From assembly GCA_021296065.1 (NCBI GenBank), contig JAGWBD010000005.1:1-64000 (forward strand): 64,000 nucleotides of DNA, given 5' to 3'. The notes under the pieces were generated by a model. That model saw only the letters and a program-made list of their open reading frames with translations, was not told the DNA's origin and searched no databases. The translations under genes and the position numbers were made by a program. This document shows, in pieces, positions 47,022 through 57,296 of the stretch (position 1 is the stretch's first letter; each line of letters begins with the position of its first letter). Origin of the DNA: Anaerolineae bacterium. GTDB taxonomy: Bacteria > Chloroflexota > Anaerolineae > Aggregatilineales > Phototrophicaceae.

Positions 47022-47732
47022 TCAGAGCGGCTGCCGTGCGGGAATGCCGGGTTGCCGCGGCCAGGCGCAAGGCGTAGCAGCCACCTTGTCAAGAATAACG
47101 AGATGATGTGTTTGCGCGACGCCGGGCAGTTGCAGGGTTTCCACCCGGTTTACCCGACCGCCCAGCAGCCCGATGGCGCGCGCGGATTCCTTCAACTCCT
47201 GGCGCGCGCTGCTGCCCTTCATGGCGACACACTGGCCTCCCACACGTGCCAGCGGCAACATGAACTCCGCCAGCACCGGCATGCGCGCCACCGACCGCGC
47301 CAGCACCAGGTCATGGGCCTCCCGTTCCGCAGGCATCTGTCCCGCCTGCTCCGCCCGCGCGTGCAACGTGCGGACTCCTGTCAGTTCCAGCAAATCGACC
47401 AGGTGGTCGAGAAAGCGCAGTTTCTTCGCCGTGGCATCGAGCAGGGTCAGGTGCGTGCCCGGACACAAGATGTGCAGGGGCAGGCCTGGAAATCCGGCGC
47501 CGGTTCCCACGTCCACCAGTCGCATGCCTTTGCGCAGCGGGACGAATGCGGCGACAGAAAGTGAATCCAGGAAGTGCCGCACAAGCACCTCCTGCGGGTC
47601 GGTGATGGCGGTCAGGTTGACGCGCCGGTTCCACTGGGCCAGTTCGTCGGCGTGGCGTTGCATCTGAGTCAATTGCTGCGGCGAAAGCCGAATACCGAAC
47701 AAACGAGCAGCCTCGTCCGCGAGTGCCTGCAT
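47022..47732 (-). CDS. rsmG: 16S rRNA (guanine527-N7)-methyltransferase
   Basis: NRRVNLTAITDPQEVLVRHFLDSLS; LVDVGTGAGFPGLPLHI; LLDATAKKLRFLD. Confidence 0.92.
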   Translation of the reverse strand: MQALADEAARLFGIRLSPQQLTQMQRHADELAQWNRRVNLTAITDPQEVLVRHFLDSLSVAAFVPLRKGMRLVDVGTGAGFPGLPLHILCPGTHLTLLDATAKKLRFLDHLVDLLELTGVRTLHARAEQAGQMPAEREAHDLVLARSVARMPVLAEFMLPLARVGGQCVAMKGSSARQELKESARAIGLLGGRVNRVETLQLPGVAQTHHLVILDKVAATPCAWPRQPGIPARQPL

Positions 47733-47820
47733 GAAAAAGACCATTCTCCAGGGATGGCGCGCAGTGTAGCACAGCCCCCGCAGCATGCGCGCGGGACGGC
47801 GTTTTGCTACACTGGCCCCC

Positions 47821-48318
47821 ATGACCGGCCTTGAGCAAGACATTTCCACCTTCTGGACATTGCTCTTCGACATCATCACCGATGCCGAACAGCGCCTGGC
47901 CGCCCACATGGCCCATCACAATCTGACACCACCGCAGTTTTTCGTCCTGAAGACATTGGTCAATCACGAGGGTCATTGTCCAATCGGCCAGATCGCCCGC
48001 GAGCATCACCTGAGCCGCGCCACCATGACCGGACTCGTGCAGCGGCTGGAGAGTGCGGGCCTGGTATCCCGCCGTCGCAACCTCGAAGACGGACGCTCCG
48101 TCAGCGTCGAGCTCACGCCGGACGGGCAGCAACGCTTCGAGGCTGTGCGCGACGACGTCTTCGATCAGTTACAGGCGCTGCTGGGAATGGTCAACGACAG
48201 CGAGCGACAGGCCCTGATGTTCTTCCTGTCGCGTTATCTGGAACTGGTCAACCAGCTGTCCCCCGGCCCGGCGGCGCCGGATACGTCGCTACAGGACGGT
48301 CAGCATGGCGGCGGCTGA
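47821..48318 (+). CDS. MarR family transcriptional regulator
   Basis: LTPPQFFVLKTLVNHEGHCPIGQIAREHHLSRATMTGLVQRLESAGLVSRRRNLEDGRSVSVELT. Confidence 0.9.
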   Translation: MTGLEQDISTFWTLLFDIITDAEQRLAAHMAHHNLTPPQFFVLKTLVNHEGHCPIGQIAREHHLSRATMTGLVQRLESAGLVSRRRNLEDGRSVSVELTPDGQQRFEAVRDDVFDQLQALLGMVNDSERQALMFFLSRYLELVNQLSPGPAAPDTSLQDGQHGGG

Positions 48319-49960
48319 TGCAGTGCTGCAGCATGTTCGCAGCGCAGACCTGTTTGCGTCGTTGAACGTCAGTCAGCAGGCCGCCATCGCCGCGGCCATG
48401 CAGGCCTTCCATTGCCAGCCCGGTGACCTGCTCATGCAGCAGGACGAAGCGCTGCCAGGTCTGTTGCTGCTGGCCAGCGGCGCGGCGCGGAAGCAATGGC
48501 AGGCCCCCGACGGCAGCCAGCTGGCGGGCGCCGATTTGCTGCCAGGTAACTATTGTGGCGAAGAGGCGCTGTTTCGTCCCTTGCCGGCGCAGGAAACGCT
48601 GGTCGTCAGCGCGCCGGACACCTGGGTGCTGCTACTGACGCAGGAGGCATTACAGGGCCTGCTGCCACAGGACCCGTCCATCTTGCCCGCCTTGCAGCGG
48701 ACATTCAGCCCCGTCGCGCAGGAGGTGGCCCTTTTCCGCGGCCAACGCCGCGGCGAACGCGTGATCACGCTGCGCCGGCGCCATCCCTGGTCCTGGGCCT
48801 ACAAGGCCCTGCTGCCCGTGACCCTGGCCCTGGTGGCGCTCATCGCTGCCTCCCTTGCCGACAACACGACACTCACCCTGGCGCTGGTTGGCGCGGGGCT
48901 TCTCTTGCCCGCCCTGTGGCTGCTGTACCTTATGGCCGAGTGGCACAACGACTACCTGATCATCACCGACCAGCGCATTATTCGGCGCGAGAAGACGATC
49001 CTCGCCTTCGAGGAGACCCTGGCCGAATTGCCGCTGGAGAGCGTGCATGAGGTCAGCTTCGACATACCGAAGCACGATACCTTTGCTCACGTATTCGGTT
49101 ACGGCACTGTCTTCATCCGCACCGCCGGGGATTCCGGCAACATGACCTTGCCGATGATGACCGCGCCGGAGGAGTTGCAGACCCTGCTGATGCGCAACCG
49201 GCAGGAATTTCGGCGCCGCTTGCAGGAACAGGCGCAGGCCAGCGTCGAGGAAAACATGGACGCCCTGATGGCGGGCGCGCCACTGTCGCCGCTGCCAGCG
49301 CCGCCGGGATTCACCAGTCACGACGCGCCCGGTGTGTTCAGCACCCGCTTCAGCGACCCGCAGGGCAACGTCGTCTATCGCAAGCACCTCTCGGTCTGGC
49401 TGGGGCACATTTTCCCGCCACTGGTGCTGCTCATTGGCTCCGCCATCTCCCTGATAGTACAGTTGATGCCGGACGTGGCGCCGGACTTCGGCCTCGCCGG
49501 CCTGCTGGTAGGCGGAATCGGAGTCACCGGCGCGATTTTGTGGCTATACTGGTCGGACTGGGACTGGCGCAATGACATGCTCTTCATCGGCCAGACGACC
49601 CTGCGCATTATTCACCGGCGGCCCATGTGGATGCAGGACTACAACGAACAGTTTCTGCTGACCCAGGTGGACAGCGTGACCATCAATCGCAGCGGCCCGC
49701 TCAACACGCTTATGGACCGCGGAGACCTGCTCATATCGCTGATCGGTGATGACCTGGGGGCAGAGCGTGACTTCAGCAAGGTCGGTCGGCCACTACGGGT
49801 GCAGGACGAAATTTCCGGCCAGCGGGCGGCCGTGCTGGCGCGGCGCGAGGAGAGCGAGGCCCTGCGCCGACGTGAGGAATTCGCAACCTGGATCGACGCA
49901 TGGCAGACGCGCCGGCAGCGTCAGGCGGGACCGCTGTCCCAGGCAGGCAATCCGCCATGA
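48305..49960 (+). CDS. Cyclic nucleotide-binding-domain protein with bacterial PH-like membrane modules
   Basis: LFASLNVSQQAAIAAAMQAFHCQPGDLLMQQDEALPGLLLLASGAA; two TM-hairpin + PH-like blocks (DYLIITDQRIIRREKTILAFEETLAELPLESVHEV). Confidence 0.78.
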   Translation: MAAADAVLQHVRSADLFASLNVSQQAAIAAAMQAFHCQPGDLLMQQDEALPGLLLLASGAARKQWQAPDGSQLAGADLLPGNYCGEEALFRPLPAQETLVVSAPDTWVLLLTQEALQGLLPQDPSILPALQRTFSPVAQEVALFRGQRRGERVITLRRRHPWSWAYKALLPVTLALVALIAASLADNTTLTLALVGAGLLLPALWLLYLMAEWHNDYLIITDQRIIRREKTILAFEETLAELPLESVHEVSFDIPKHDTFAHVFGYGTVFIRTAGDSGNMTLPMMTAPEELQTLLMRNRQEFRRRLQEQAQASVEENMDALMAGAPLSPLPAPPGFTSHDAPGVFSTRFSDPQGNVVYRKHLSVWLGHIFPPLVLLIGSAISLIVQLMPDVAPDFGLAGLLVGGIGVTGAILWLYWSDWDWRNDMLFIGQTTLRIIHRRPMWMQDYNEQFLLTQVDSVTINRSGPLNTLMDRGDLLISLIGDDLGAERDFSKVGRPLRVQDEISGQRAAVLARREESEALRRREEFATWIDAWQTRRQRQAGPLSQAGNPP

Positions 49961-50508
49961 CCGTGCTCGACATCATCCAGCCGGACAATCCGGTATTGCG
50001 CCGCAAGGCGAGGCGCGTCTCCACTTTTGACCGTCGCTTCCAGAAGCTCGTCGACGACATGATTGAAACGATGCAGGAAACGCATGGCATCGGCCTGGCC
50101 GCGCCGCAGGTGGCCGTCAGCCAGCGCGTGTTCGTGGCGCGCCTGCCGGACGACAGCGAAGAGGCGCGCGAGGAATTCGGCGAGCAGGCCGGCGTACTTT
50201 ACGTCATCGCCAACCCCAAGCTGGTGCGCGTCAGCAAGGAGGCCGAAGAAGGGGTCGAGGGCTGTCTTTCCATTCCCGGTTTCATCGGCGACGTGGAACG
50301 CCCGCATGCCGTCACCATCAAGGGCCAGGACCGTCATGGTGCGGCCCTGCGCGTCCGCGCCGAGGGCTGGCTGGCGCGAGTCTTTCAGCACGAACTCGAC
50401 CACCTCAACGGCATCCTCTTCATCGACATCGCCACGGACGTTCGGCCGATGGAGGAGGATGAAGAGGAAGAGGAGATTGGCGAGGAAAGCATGGCTGAAG
50501 CGGACTGA
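49957..50508 (+). CDS. def: Peptide deformylase
   Basis: MQETHGIGLAAPQVAVSQRVFV; EGCLSIPG; VFQHELDHLNGILFID. Confidence 0.95.
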   Translation: MTVLDIIQPDNPVLRRKARRVSTFDRRFQKLVDDMIETMQETHGIGLAAPQVAVSQRVFVARLPDDSEEAREEFGEQAGVLYVIANPKLVRVSKEAEEGVEGCLSIPGFIGDVERPHAVTIKGQDRHGAALRVRAEGWLARVFQHELDHLNGILFIDIATDVRPMEEDEEEEEIGEESMAEAD

Positions 50509-50519
50509 TCGCGGCTGAC

Positions 50520-51467
50520 CTACAGCGCGTACTGCGCTTCCAGTTCGTCGTAGAGTTGGCGAAAGCTGCGCCAGCGACGATCGCTGACGGCACCCTCAGC
50601 CACCGCCTGGCGCACGGCGCAGCCGGGTTCGTCGCGATGCGCGCAGTTGCCAAAGCGACAGTCCGCCACCCGTGATGCGATGTCCACGTACCAGGCGTCC
50701 AGCTCCTCCGGCTCGATGTCCCACAGGTTTAGCGAGCGGATGCCCGGCGTATCGGCCAGCCAGGTGTCCGGGCCAAGGCGCACCAGTTCGCTGTCGCGCG
50801 TGGTGTGGATGCCTTCCTCACGCCGCCTGCTGATGGCCTTCACCTGACGTCCCAGGCCCGGTTGCAGCACGTTGAGCAAACTGGTTTTGCCAACGCCAGA
50901 GGGGCCGGTAAAGACCGACAGACGGCCGGCAAGCGCCTGCCGCAGTTCTCCTACACCCCTGCCATCAAGCGCGCTGGTGAGTAGCAGAGGATAGCCCATC
51001 TGCTCGTAATCACGGAACAACGCTCTCGCCTGCGTGGGTTCCACCAGGTCCAGCTTGTTCACAACAATGCAAATGGTCTCAATGCCCGCGCTCTCGGCGG
51101 CGACCAGAAAACGGTCAAGCAGGTTCAGGCCTGGCTCCGGGCTGGCGGCGGCGAACACGAACAGCGCCTGGTCGGCATTGGCGACGATGACCTGCTCGCG
51201 CGTGGCCTCGCCTGCGCCGCGGTTGCCGCTGGTGCGGGCGGCCCGCGCCAGCACGCTGTGGCGTTCAGCGACGGAGAGAATGGCGCCTTCATTGACGTCA
51301 ACCGCTTCGAAGCAAACGCGGTCTCCGATGGCCGCCACATCCGAAGCGCTGGCTTCCTCGAGCAGACGACCGCGCAGACGACAACGGTACAACTCGCCCC
51401 CTTCAGTCTCCACGTCGAAAAACCCGCTCAGGGCGCGGATCACCAGACCCTCGCGCGTCGCCTGCAT
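50520..51467 (-). CDS. rsgA: Ribosome small subunit-dependent GTPase A
   Basis: FTGPSGVGKTSLLNVLQPGLGRQVKAISRRREEGIHTTRDSELVRL..LADTPGIRSLNLWDIEPEEL; C-term Zn motif DCRFGNCAHRDEPGCAV. Confidence 0.95.
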   Translation of the reverse strand: MQATREGLVIRALSGFFDVETEGGELYRCRLRGRLLEEASASDVAAIGDRVCFEAVDVNEGAILSVAERHSVLARAARTSGNRGAGEATREQVIVANADQALFVFAAASPEPGLNLLDRFLVAAESAGIETICIVVNKLDLVEPTQARALFRDYEQMGYPLLLTSALDGRGVGELRQALAGRLSVFTGPSGVGKTSLLNVLQPGLGRQVKAISRRREEGIHTTRDSELVRLGPDTWLADTPGIRSLNLWDIEPEELDAWYVDIASRVADCRFGNCAHRDEPGCAVRQAVAEGAVSDRRWRSFRQLYDELEAQYAL

Positions 51468-51583
51468 GTTCCTCCATTTCACTGCGGCAGCTGCCGCCAT
51501 GCCCAATGGTATACTGATCACGACAACAGCGCACCTGCAAACACCCGCTGTCACGCTCGCGCCTGCCAGCCGAAAGGTCCAAT

Positions 51584-52384
51584 GTGAACGAAGTAAACGA
51601 GGCTCCGCCGCCCGCAGGGCAGGAGTCTGCCCCGCCGGTTGCACCCCCGCGGCGAAGTCAGCAGGTCGGTGTTCTGATCGTCGCGGCGTTGTTTTTGCTG
51701 CTGGGCTTTTTCGCCGGTCGCTGGAGCGGCGATGTGGAACGGGAAGAGACGCGCGCCTGGCTCAATGCGACCTTGCAGGAGGAATTTGCCCGCCAGGAGA
51801 CGCGTCTGCAGGAAATGATGCTCGCGGCCCGTCCGCCGGCCCTGAATGACAGCAGCACACGCTTTTCCGTCAGCGCCGGCGAACGTCCGGCGCTCGGACC
51901 GGTGGAGGCCGGTGTCGAAATCATCGAGTTTGGCGACTTCAATTGCGGTTTCTGCGCGCGTTTCCACAGTGAAACTCTGCCACAAATCCGCGAACGCTAT
52001 GGTGACCAGGTGCGCATCGTCTACCGCGACTTCCCGATTCTCGGGGAAACATCCACCGGGGCGGCCATCGCGGCCCGGTGCGCCGATGTCCAGGGCAAGT
52101 TCTGGCCTTACCATGACCTGCTTTTCGAGAATCAGGGAACCCTGGGCGAGCCCGGTATTTTCCTGAATTACGCGCGCGCGCTGGACCTCGACCCGATCGC
52201 CTTCAACAATTGCCTGGTGGAACAACAACCGATCGAAAGCATTGCCGCCGACTTTCGCGATGCCCAGGATCTGGGCATCCGCGGCACGCCAGCCTTTTTC
52301 ATCAACGGCCGGCCCCTGCTCGGCGCGCGTGAGTTCGAGGCCTTCGCCCGAATCATTGACGAGGAACTGGCAGCGGCGGGCTAG
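51584..52384 (+). CDS. DsbA-family thioredoxin-fold protein, membrane anchored
   Basis: VEIIEFGDFNCGFCARFHSETLPQIRERYGDQVRIVYRDFPI; DLGIRGTPAFFINGRPLLGA. Confidence 0.9.
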   Translation: MNEVNEAPPPAGQESAPPVAPPRRSQQVGVLIVAALFLLLGFFAGRWSGDVEREETRAWLNATLQEEFARQETRLQEMMLAARPPALNDSSTRFSVSAGERPALGPVEAGVEIIEFGDFNCGFCARFHSETLPQIRERYGDQVRIVYRDFPILGETSTGAAIAARCADVQGKFWPYHDLLFENQGTLGEPGIFLNYARALDLDPIAFNNCLVEQQPIESIAADFRDAQDLGIRGTPAFFINGRPLLGAREFEAFARIIDEELAAAG

Positions 52385-52426
52385 CCCGGTGGACGGGGTC
52401 GCTGGCCAGTGGTAGCATGGAGGCAG

Positions 52427-52501
52427 CGGGGTGTGGCGCAGTCCGGTCAGCGCGCGCGCTTTGGGTGTGCGAGGTCATCGGTTCGAATCCGATCACCCCG
52501 A
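52427..52501 (+). tRNA. tRNA-Pro (TGG)
   Basis: CGGGGTG/CACCCCG acceptor; loop TTTGGGT; TCGGTTCGAATCCGA T arm. Confidence 0.93.
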
Positions 52502-52504
52502 CAG

Positions 52505-52575
52505 GCGGGTATGGTGTAATGGTAGCACATGACCCTTCCAAGGTCCTGGCACGGGTTCGAGTCCCGTTACCCGCT
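52505..52575 (+). tRNA. tRNA-Gly (TCC)
   Basis: GCGGGTA/TACCCGC acceptor; loop CTTCCAA; CGGGTTCGAGTCCCG T arm. Confidence 0.92.
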
Positions 52576-52589
52576 CTTCCGACCGGCAA

Positions 52590-52661
52590 GGGACCATAGC
52601 TCAATGGCAGAGCAGTCGGCTCATAACTGATCGGTTCCTGGTTCGAATCCAGGTGGTCCCA
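52590..52661 (+). tRNA. tRNA with CAT anticodon (elongator Met-like)
   Basis: GGGACCA/TGGTCCC acceptor; loop CTCATAA; CCTGGTTCGAATCCAGG T arm. Confidence 0.92.
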
Positions 52662-52679
52662 CTCAAACCGAACAGCGTT

Positions 52680-53156
52680 TCAGTCGCCGTTGCGACCGGC
52701 GGCGAATACCGACAGCCATTCCTCAATTTCCTCGGGTGAACTTTGCGCGTGGGGGTTCTCACCGGGGTCCGGCCCTACCACCTGCGGCCGCTCCAGCAAT
52801 GACGCAAATTGTGCGCTGTTGAGAGTCTGCAGGCGCCGGTGACGGGCGAAGCCCAGCACTTCGGCATCGGAGGTCACCACCGTCCAGGCGCGTGGCTCGG
52901 GCAGCTTCTTGATGCGCTCGCGCAACACCCGGTCGGCGCTGGAACGCATGGAGGCAAATACGACCTGCACAGCCCGATTGGACAAGGCGGAGCGTCCTCC
53001 CGGCAAGCCGTGATCGAAGACAACCGTACAGCCGCGACCCGTGCGCGCCGCGAAACTGCGCAGACGTTGCACCAGTTTTGCCTCGTCATCGGGGTCATCA
53101 AGGGCCAGATCCGGCAGCGCGCCGATGAGGTTGTGACCGTCGATGATGTAGCGCAT
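52680..53156 (-). CDS. NYN-domain (YacP-like) putative RNase
   Basis: MRYIIDGHNLIGALPDLALDDPDDEAKLVQRLRSF; CTVVFDHGLPGG; WTVVTSDAEVLGFAR. Confidence 0.88.
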   Translation of the reverse strand: MRYIIDGHNLIGALPDLALDDPDDEAKLVQRLRSFAARTGRGCTVVFDHGLPGGRSALSNRAVQVVFASMRSSADRVLRERIKKLPEPRAWTVVTSDAEVLGFARHRRLQTLNSAQFASLLERPQVVGPDPGENPHAQSSPEEIEEWLSVFAAGRNGD

Positions 53157-53282
53157 GGTGCCCTCCCGCGAGTCAGTATAGCGGCCGCATGAAAGAGACT
53201 CAACGGAGATTGCGCCTTTTGCCCGCAACAGGCTGCTATGCTAAACTTGCGGCGATTGACTGCGCATCAGAAGAGGCAGGCC

Positions 53283-54233
53283 ATGAGCCGGTTTGCAATA
53301 TCTGTAATCCTGAGCGCCCTGTCTCTGCTGCTTATCGGCTTTGCCCTGGGGTTGTTACTGGCCCCCTCGATTCCGATCGGACCCGCCGCCAGTAGCAACA
53401 TGTCGCAACAACTGGCTCCGGAAATCATCACCGTGCCGGTGCTGATCACCGCCACAATCGACCCCGATGCCTCCTTTGTGGTCGTGGTAACGGCTGCGCC
53501 CGAAGGCCAGACCACCGGCGCCACGCCGATCCCCGGCCTGATCAACACGGCGGGCGATGGCGTCGTCGTGACGGCCGAAGGCACTGAGGAAGTCATCATC
53601 GTGCCCTATCCGGTCGAGGCTTTCACCGAAGGTCTGCCACCTGGTTGCATCCTGCACGAATTGCGCTCCGGCGATACACCCTACCAGTTGGCCGGAATCT
53701 ATGGCGCTGACCCGGCCGCGATGCTGGAGATCAACGGTCTGACCGAGGACACGGCGCGTTTCCTGCGGGTCGGTGACCAGTTGGTTATCCCGCTGTCTGC
53801 CTGCCAAATGACGCAGGACCAGGTCGAGGGCTTCCTCGCAGGCGAGTGGACCATTGACGACCTCGCCACGCCAACGCCCCAGGTGACCATTACCCTGCCG
53901 CCGACGGCGGAAGCCGTGCAACTGGAAATTACCCGCATCGTCGGGGCCGGTGATATCACCGCCGAGGGCGTGGAAATCCGCAACAGTGGCGATGGGGTCG
54001 ACCTGCAGAACTGGACTTTGGAAGACGGCGAAGGCATGGTCTTCACCTTCCCGCAGCACCGGCTTTTCGGTGGCGGAACCATTTTGGTGGTCTCGCGCAG
54101 CGGTGACAACACGCCCAACCGATTGCATCAGGGACTGGACGAAGCGCTGTGGAGCGAAGGCAGCGGCGTCGCCGTGCTGCGCGATGCGAATGGCGACGTT
54201 CAGGCCACCTTCAACCTCTCGGACGACAGTTGA
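53283..54233 (+). CDS. Membrane-anchored protein with LysM and lamin-tail-like domains
   Basis: N-term TM; CILHELRSGDTPYQLAGIYGADPAAMLEINGL..LRVGDQLVIPL (LysM); EGVEIRNSGDGVDLQNWTLEDGEGMVFTFP (LTD-like). Confidence 0.8.
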   Translation: MSRFAISVILSALSLLLIGFALGLLLAPSIPIGPAASSNMSQQLAPEIITVPVLITATIDPDASFVVVVTAAPEGQTTGATPIPGLINTAGDGVVVTAEGTEEVIIVPYPVEAFTEGLPPGCILHELRSGDTPYQLAGIYGADPAAMLEINGLTEDTARFLRVGDQLVIPLSACQMTQDQVEGFLAGEWTIDDLATPTPQVTITLPPTAEAVQLEITRIVGAGDITAEGVEIRNSGDGVDLQNWTLEDGEGMVFTFPQHRLFGGGTILVVSRSGDNTPNRLHQGLDEALWSEGSGVAVLRDANGDVQATFNLSDDS

Positions 54234-54249
54234 ACGAAGAGCTTTCCCG

Positions 54250-54591
54250 GTGAAGAAAGACTGGGCCTCACTGGTCGAACAGCGCCTGCAACGCGCGCAG
54301 GCCGCCGGCGAATTCGACGGGTTGCCAGGCGAAGGCAAGCCCTTGCCGCCGCTGGATGACGCTCACACGCCGCCAGAGCAGCGCCTGGCGCACAGCCTGT
54401 TGCGCGCCCACGATCTGGCGCCGGAATGGATCACATTGGGTAAGGATGTGGAGCGTCGGCGCGCCCGCTTGCTGCGTGGCTCTCTTGACAGCACCAGGGA
54501 AAAGGCGCGCCTGAACCGCGATATTCTGCGTTACAACCTGATGGCGCCCGCCGGTATACCGCGCAAGGCAATGCTCGCGCCGGACCGGTAA
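54250..54591 (+). CDS. DUF1992 / DnaJ-homologue subfamily C member 28-like protein
   Basis: GTG start; DWASLVEQRLQRAQAAGEFDGLPGEGKPLPPLDDAHTPPEQRLAHSLLRAHDLAPEWI. Confidence 0.85.
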   Translation: MKKDWASLVEQRLQRAQAAGEFDGLPGEGKPLPPLDDAHTPPEQRLAHSLLRAHDLAPEWITLGKDVERRRARLLRGSLDSTREKARLNRDILRYNLMAPAGIPRKAMLAPDR

Positions 54592-54612
54592 GGGACCGTT
54601 ACAAGTGCAGGC

Positions 54613-54810
54613 TCAGGCCTCTTCGGCTTTCTTCTCCGCAGTGGCTTCCTCGTTGGCGGCGGCAGCTTCCCTCGCGCCCTGATCAAGGCCCTTGCGAAAA
54701 TTGGCGACCGCACTGCCCAGTTCGCCGCCGATTCGCGATACACGGCCCACGCCAAAGAGCAGCAGTACAATCACGAGAAGAATAATGAGTTCGGTCGGTC
54801 CCAGATTCAT
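54613..54810 (-). CDS. tatA: Sec-independent translocase TatA/E-like protein
   Basis: MNLGPTELIILLVIVLLLFGVGRVSRIGGELGSAVANFRKGL. Confidence 0.88.
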   Translation of the reverse strand: MNLGPTELIILLVIVLLLFGVGRVSRIGGELGSAVANFRKGLDQGAREAAAANEEATAEKKAEEA

Positions 54811-55002
54811 ACGGGATAGTCCCCTGCTGATCAACCTGATCCAGTATACCCGCAGACCGGCCTGGCCGCCATGTGCTCTCCCGCCGGATTCGCTGCTGCG
54901 CCGCCCTGCTTGACAAGCGCTTCCTGCCTGTTCTATGCTTTGGGCAGCGGCTGGCAGAGATCGCTGCCATGCGCAAGGGGGAGCAGGTCAGGTGAAAACA
55001 GT

Positions 55003-55413
55003 ATGATCGCCAACCACGTCTGGATTGAAAAATCAGAACCGTCTGAAAACGACGCTTGTGACGTCATCGTCCGAATGGAGGATGGCAGCCACTACACGGC
55101 GTCGTTTGTGACTCTGGCCTGGTTGCGACGACAACTGGACCTGGGCTTTCATGGCGCCTGCGACCACCCCCACTGCAACCCCGTGCGCTATGCGGCCATC
55201 GATACCCCTCACGTTCTTGTCGATGATCTTGAATGCGACACCCTGCTGGACGTTATCGAATGCATGATCGACCTGGGCACTTTCGAGGGCCGTTTCACCC
55301 GCGTCAGCGGCGATGAGGCCATTCACCCCGGCGGCGTGCGAACTCCCTGCGTCACCCACGAAATGGTCACCTTCGTCATCAGTGACGTGCTGAGCGTTAC
55401 CGGCGTCACCTGA
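55003..55413 (+). CDS. Hypothetical protein (conserved-looking, cytosolic)
   Basis: MIANHVWIEKSEPSENDACDVIVRMEDGSHYTASFVTLAWLRRQ; SD-like AGGTGAAAACAGT. Confidence 0.65.
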   Translation: MIANHVWIEKSEPSENDACDVIVRMEDGSHYTASFVTLAWLRRQLDLGFHGACDHPHCNPVRYAAIDTPHVLVDDLECDTLLDVIECMIDLGTFEGRFTRVSGDEAIHPGGVRTPCVTHEMVTFVISDVLSVTGVT

Positions 55414-55493
55414 ACTCCTCCTCCTCCATCCTTGACCGTTGTGTCGGCCAGCCCTGCGCCCGATTTCTGGCCCCGTGCAAATAAAGGGAACCC

Positions 55494-57293
55494 ATGTCCA
55501 ACCCGGCAGACCAGTTGTATCGCATCCGCCATTCGGCAGCGCACATCATGGCGGAGGCCATGCTGGAGCGCTTTCCCCAGGCGAAAATCGCCATCGGCCC
55601 ACCCATTGAGGACGGCTTCTATTACGATTTTGACCTGCCGCGGCCCGTCAGCGACGAAGACCTGAAATGGGTCGAGCGGCGCATGAAAAAGATCATCGTC
55701 GGCAACCACGCTTTCACCTGCCGCGAGATTGGCGCCGACGAGGCGCGTGAACTCTTCCATGACCAGCCCTACAAACTGGAACTGATCGATGATCTGGTCA
55801 ACGGCCGCGTCGACGAAAACGGCGAGCACATCGCCGCGCCGGCGGAGACGCTCACCGTCTATACCCAGAACCGCTTCACCGACCTCTGCCGCGGCCCGCA
55901 CGTCGAACGCAGCAGGGAAATTGACCCCAGGGCGCTGCGCATCGCCTTTCGCCCGCCCGCCGGCGCTTACTGGCGCGGCGACGAAAATCGGCCGCAACTG
56001 ACGCGCATCTACGGCACCGCCTGGAACAACGCCGACGAACTGCAGGACTATCTTGAGCGCCTGGAAGAAGCGCGGCGCCGCGATCATCGTGTGCTGGGAG
56101 AACGCCTGGGTCTTTTCACCATCAGTCCGCTGGTCGGCAGGGGCCTGCCGCTGTGGAAGCCGAAGGGGACCATTCTGCGCGACACGCTTGAGCGCTGGTT
56201 GCGCGACGTGCAGGTCGACAATGGTTACGAACCGGTCATGACGCCGCACATCGGCCGTCTCGACCTGTACCGCACCTCCGGTCACTATCCCTATTACGCC
56301 GACAGCCAGTACGCGCCGCTCGAAGTCGATGACGAGCAATTCCTGTTGCGTCCCATGAACTGCCCGCACCATTGCGCCATTTACCAGAGCGAAATGCGCT
56401 CCTGGCGCGACCTGCCCGTGCGCCTCGCCGAGTTCGGCACCGTCTACCGCTACGAACAATCCGGCGAACTGCACGGTCTGACGCGTGTGCGCGGCTTCAC
56501 GGTTGATGACGCGCACCTCTTCGTCAGGCCGGACCAGCTGGTTGAGGAATTCCAGGGCGTGGTGCGACTGATTCAACAGGTTTTCGGCGCACTCGGCATG
56601 ACGGACTTCGCGGCGCGCGTCGGTATTCGCGACCCTCACAGCGACAAATACAGCGGCAGTGACGAATTGTGGCAAAAGGCCACCGACGCCATCCTGCTGG
56701 CCTGCAGGGAACTGGGCCTGGAGCACCGCATCGAGGAAGGCGAGGCGGCATTTTATGGCCCCAAGCTGGACTTTATCTTTCGCGATGGTCTGCAACGCGA
56801 ATGGCAACTGGGCACTGTGCAGGTGGACTACAACCTGCCCGAGCGCTTTGATCTCGAGTACGTCGACAGCGACGACAACCGTCAACGTCCGGTCATGATC
56901 CATCGCGCGCCCTTCGGCAGCATGGAGCGTTTCATCGGCATCCTTATCGAACACTTCGCCGGCGCCTTTCCCGTCTGGCTGGCGCCCCAACAGGCGATTC
57001 TAATCCCAATCGCCGACCGCCACGTTGCCCCGGCGCGCGAGTTGGCCACGCAGTTGCGTGCGGCTGGCATTCGCGCGCACGTCGACGAGAGTCGCAATCG
57101 CATGGGCAACAAGATCCGGCTGGCGCGCCAACAAAACATCCCCTACATGCTGGTGCTGGGCGACCGCGATCTCGAAAACGGCACGGTCAGTGTGCGCCTG
57201 CGCAATGACGAGGACCTGGGCGCCATGTCGCTGCCGGAATTCACGGCCATGGCGACCCGCGCAATTGACGAGAAACTGCTAACCCTGCAGTAA
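55494..57293 (+). CDS. thrS: Threonyl-tRNA synthetase lacking the N-terminal TGS domain
   Basis: RHSAAHIMAEAMLERFPQAKIAIGPPIEDGFYYDF; MNCPHHCAIYQSEMRSWRDLPVRLAEFGTVYRYEQSGELHGLTRVRGFTVDDAHLF. Confidence 0.95.
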   Translation: MSNPADQLYRIRHSAAHIMAEAMLERFPQAKIAIGPPIEDGFYYDFDLPRPVSDEDLKWVERRMKKIIVGNHAFTCREIGADEARELFHDQPYKLELIDDLVNGRVDENGEHIAAPAETLTVYTQNRFTDLCRGPHVERSREIDPRALRIAFRPPAGAYWRGDENRPQLTRIYGTAWNNADELQDYLERLEEARRRDHRVLGERLGLFTISPLVGRGLPLWKPKGTILRDTLERWLRDVQVDNGYEPVMTPHIGRLDLYRTSGHYPYYADSQYAPLEVDDEQFLLRPMNCPHHCAIYQSEMRSWRDLPVRLAEFGTVYRYEQSGELHGLTRVRGFTVDDAHLFVRPDQLVEEFQGVVRLIQQVFGALGMTDFAARVGIRDPHSDKYSGSDELWQKATDAILLACRELGLEHRIEEGEAAFYGPKLDFIFRDGLQREWQLGTVQVDYNLPERFDLEYVDSDDNRQRPVMIHRAPFGSMERFIGILIEHFAGAFPVWLAPQQAILIPIADRHVAPARELATQLRAAGIRAHVDESRNRMGNKIRLARQQNIPYMLVLGDRDLENGTVSVRLRNDEDLGAMSLPEFTAMATRAIDEKLLTLQ

Positions 57294-57296
57294 GCC

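Noticed and set aside
52427-52661. tRNA trio as an integration site with a mobile element
   Set aside because: No integrase, no direct repeat of the tRNA 3' end, flanked by ordinary genes.
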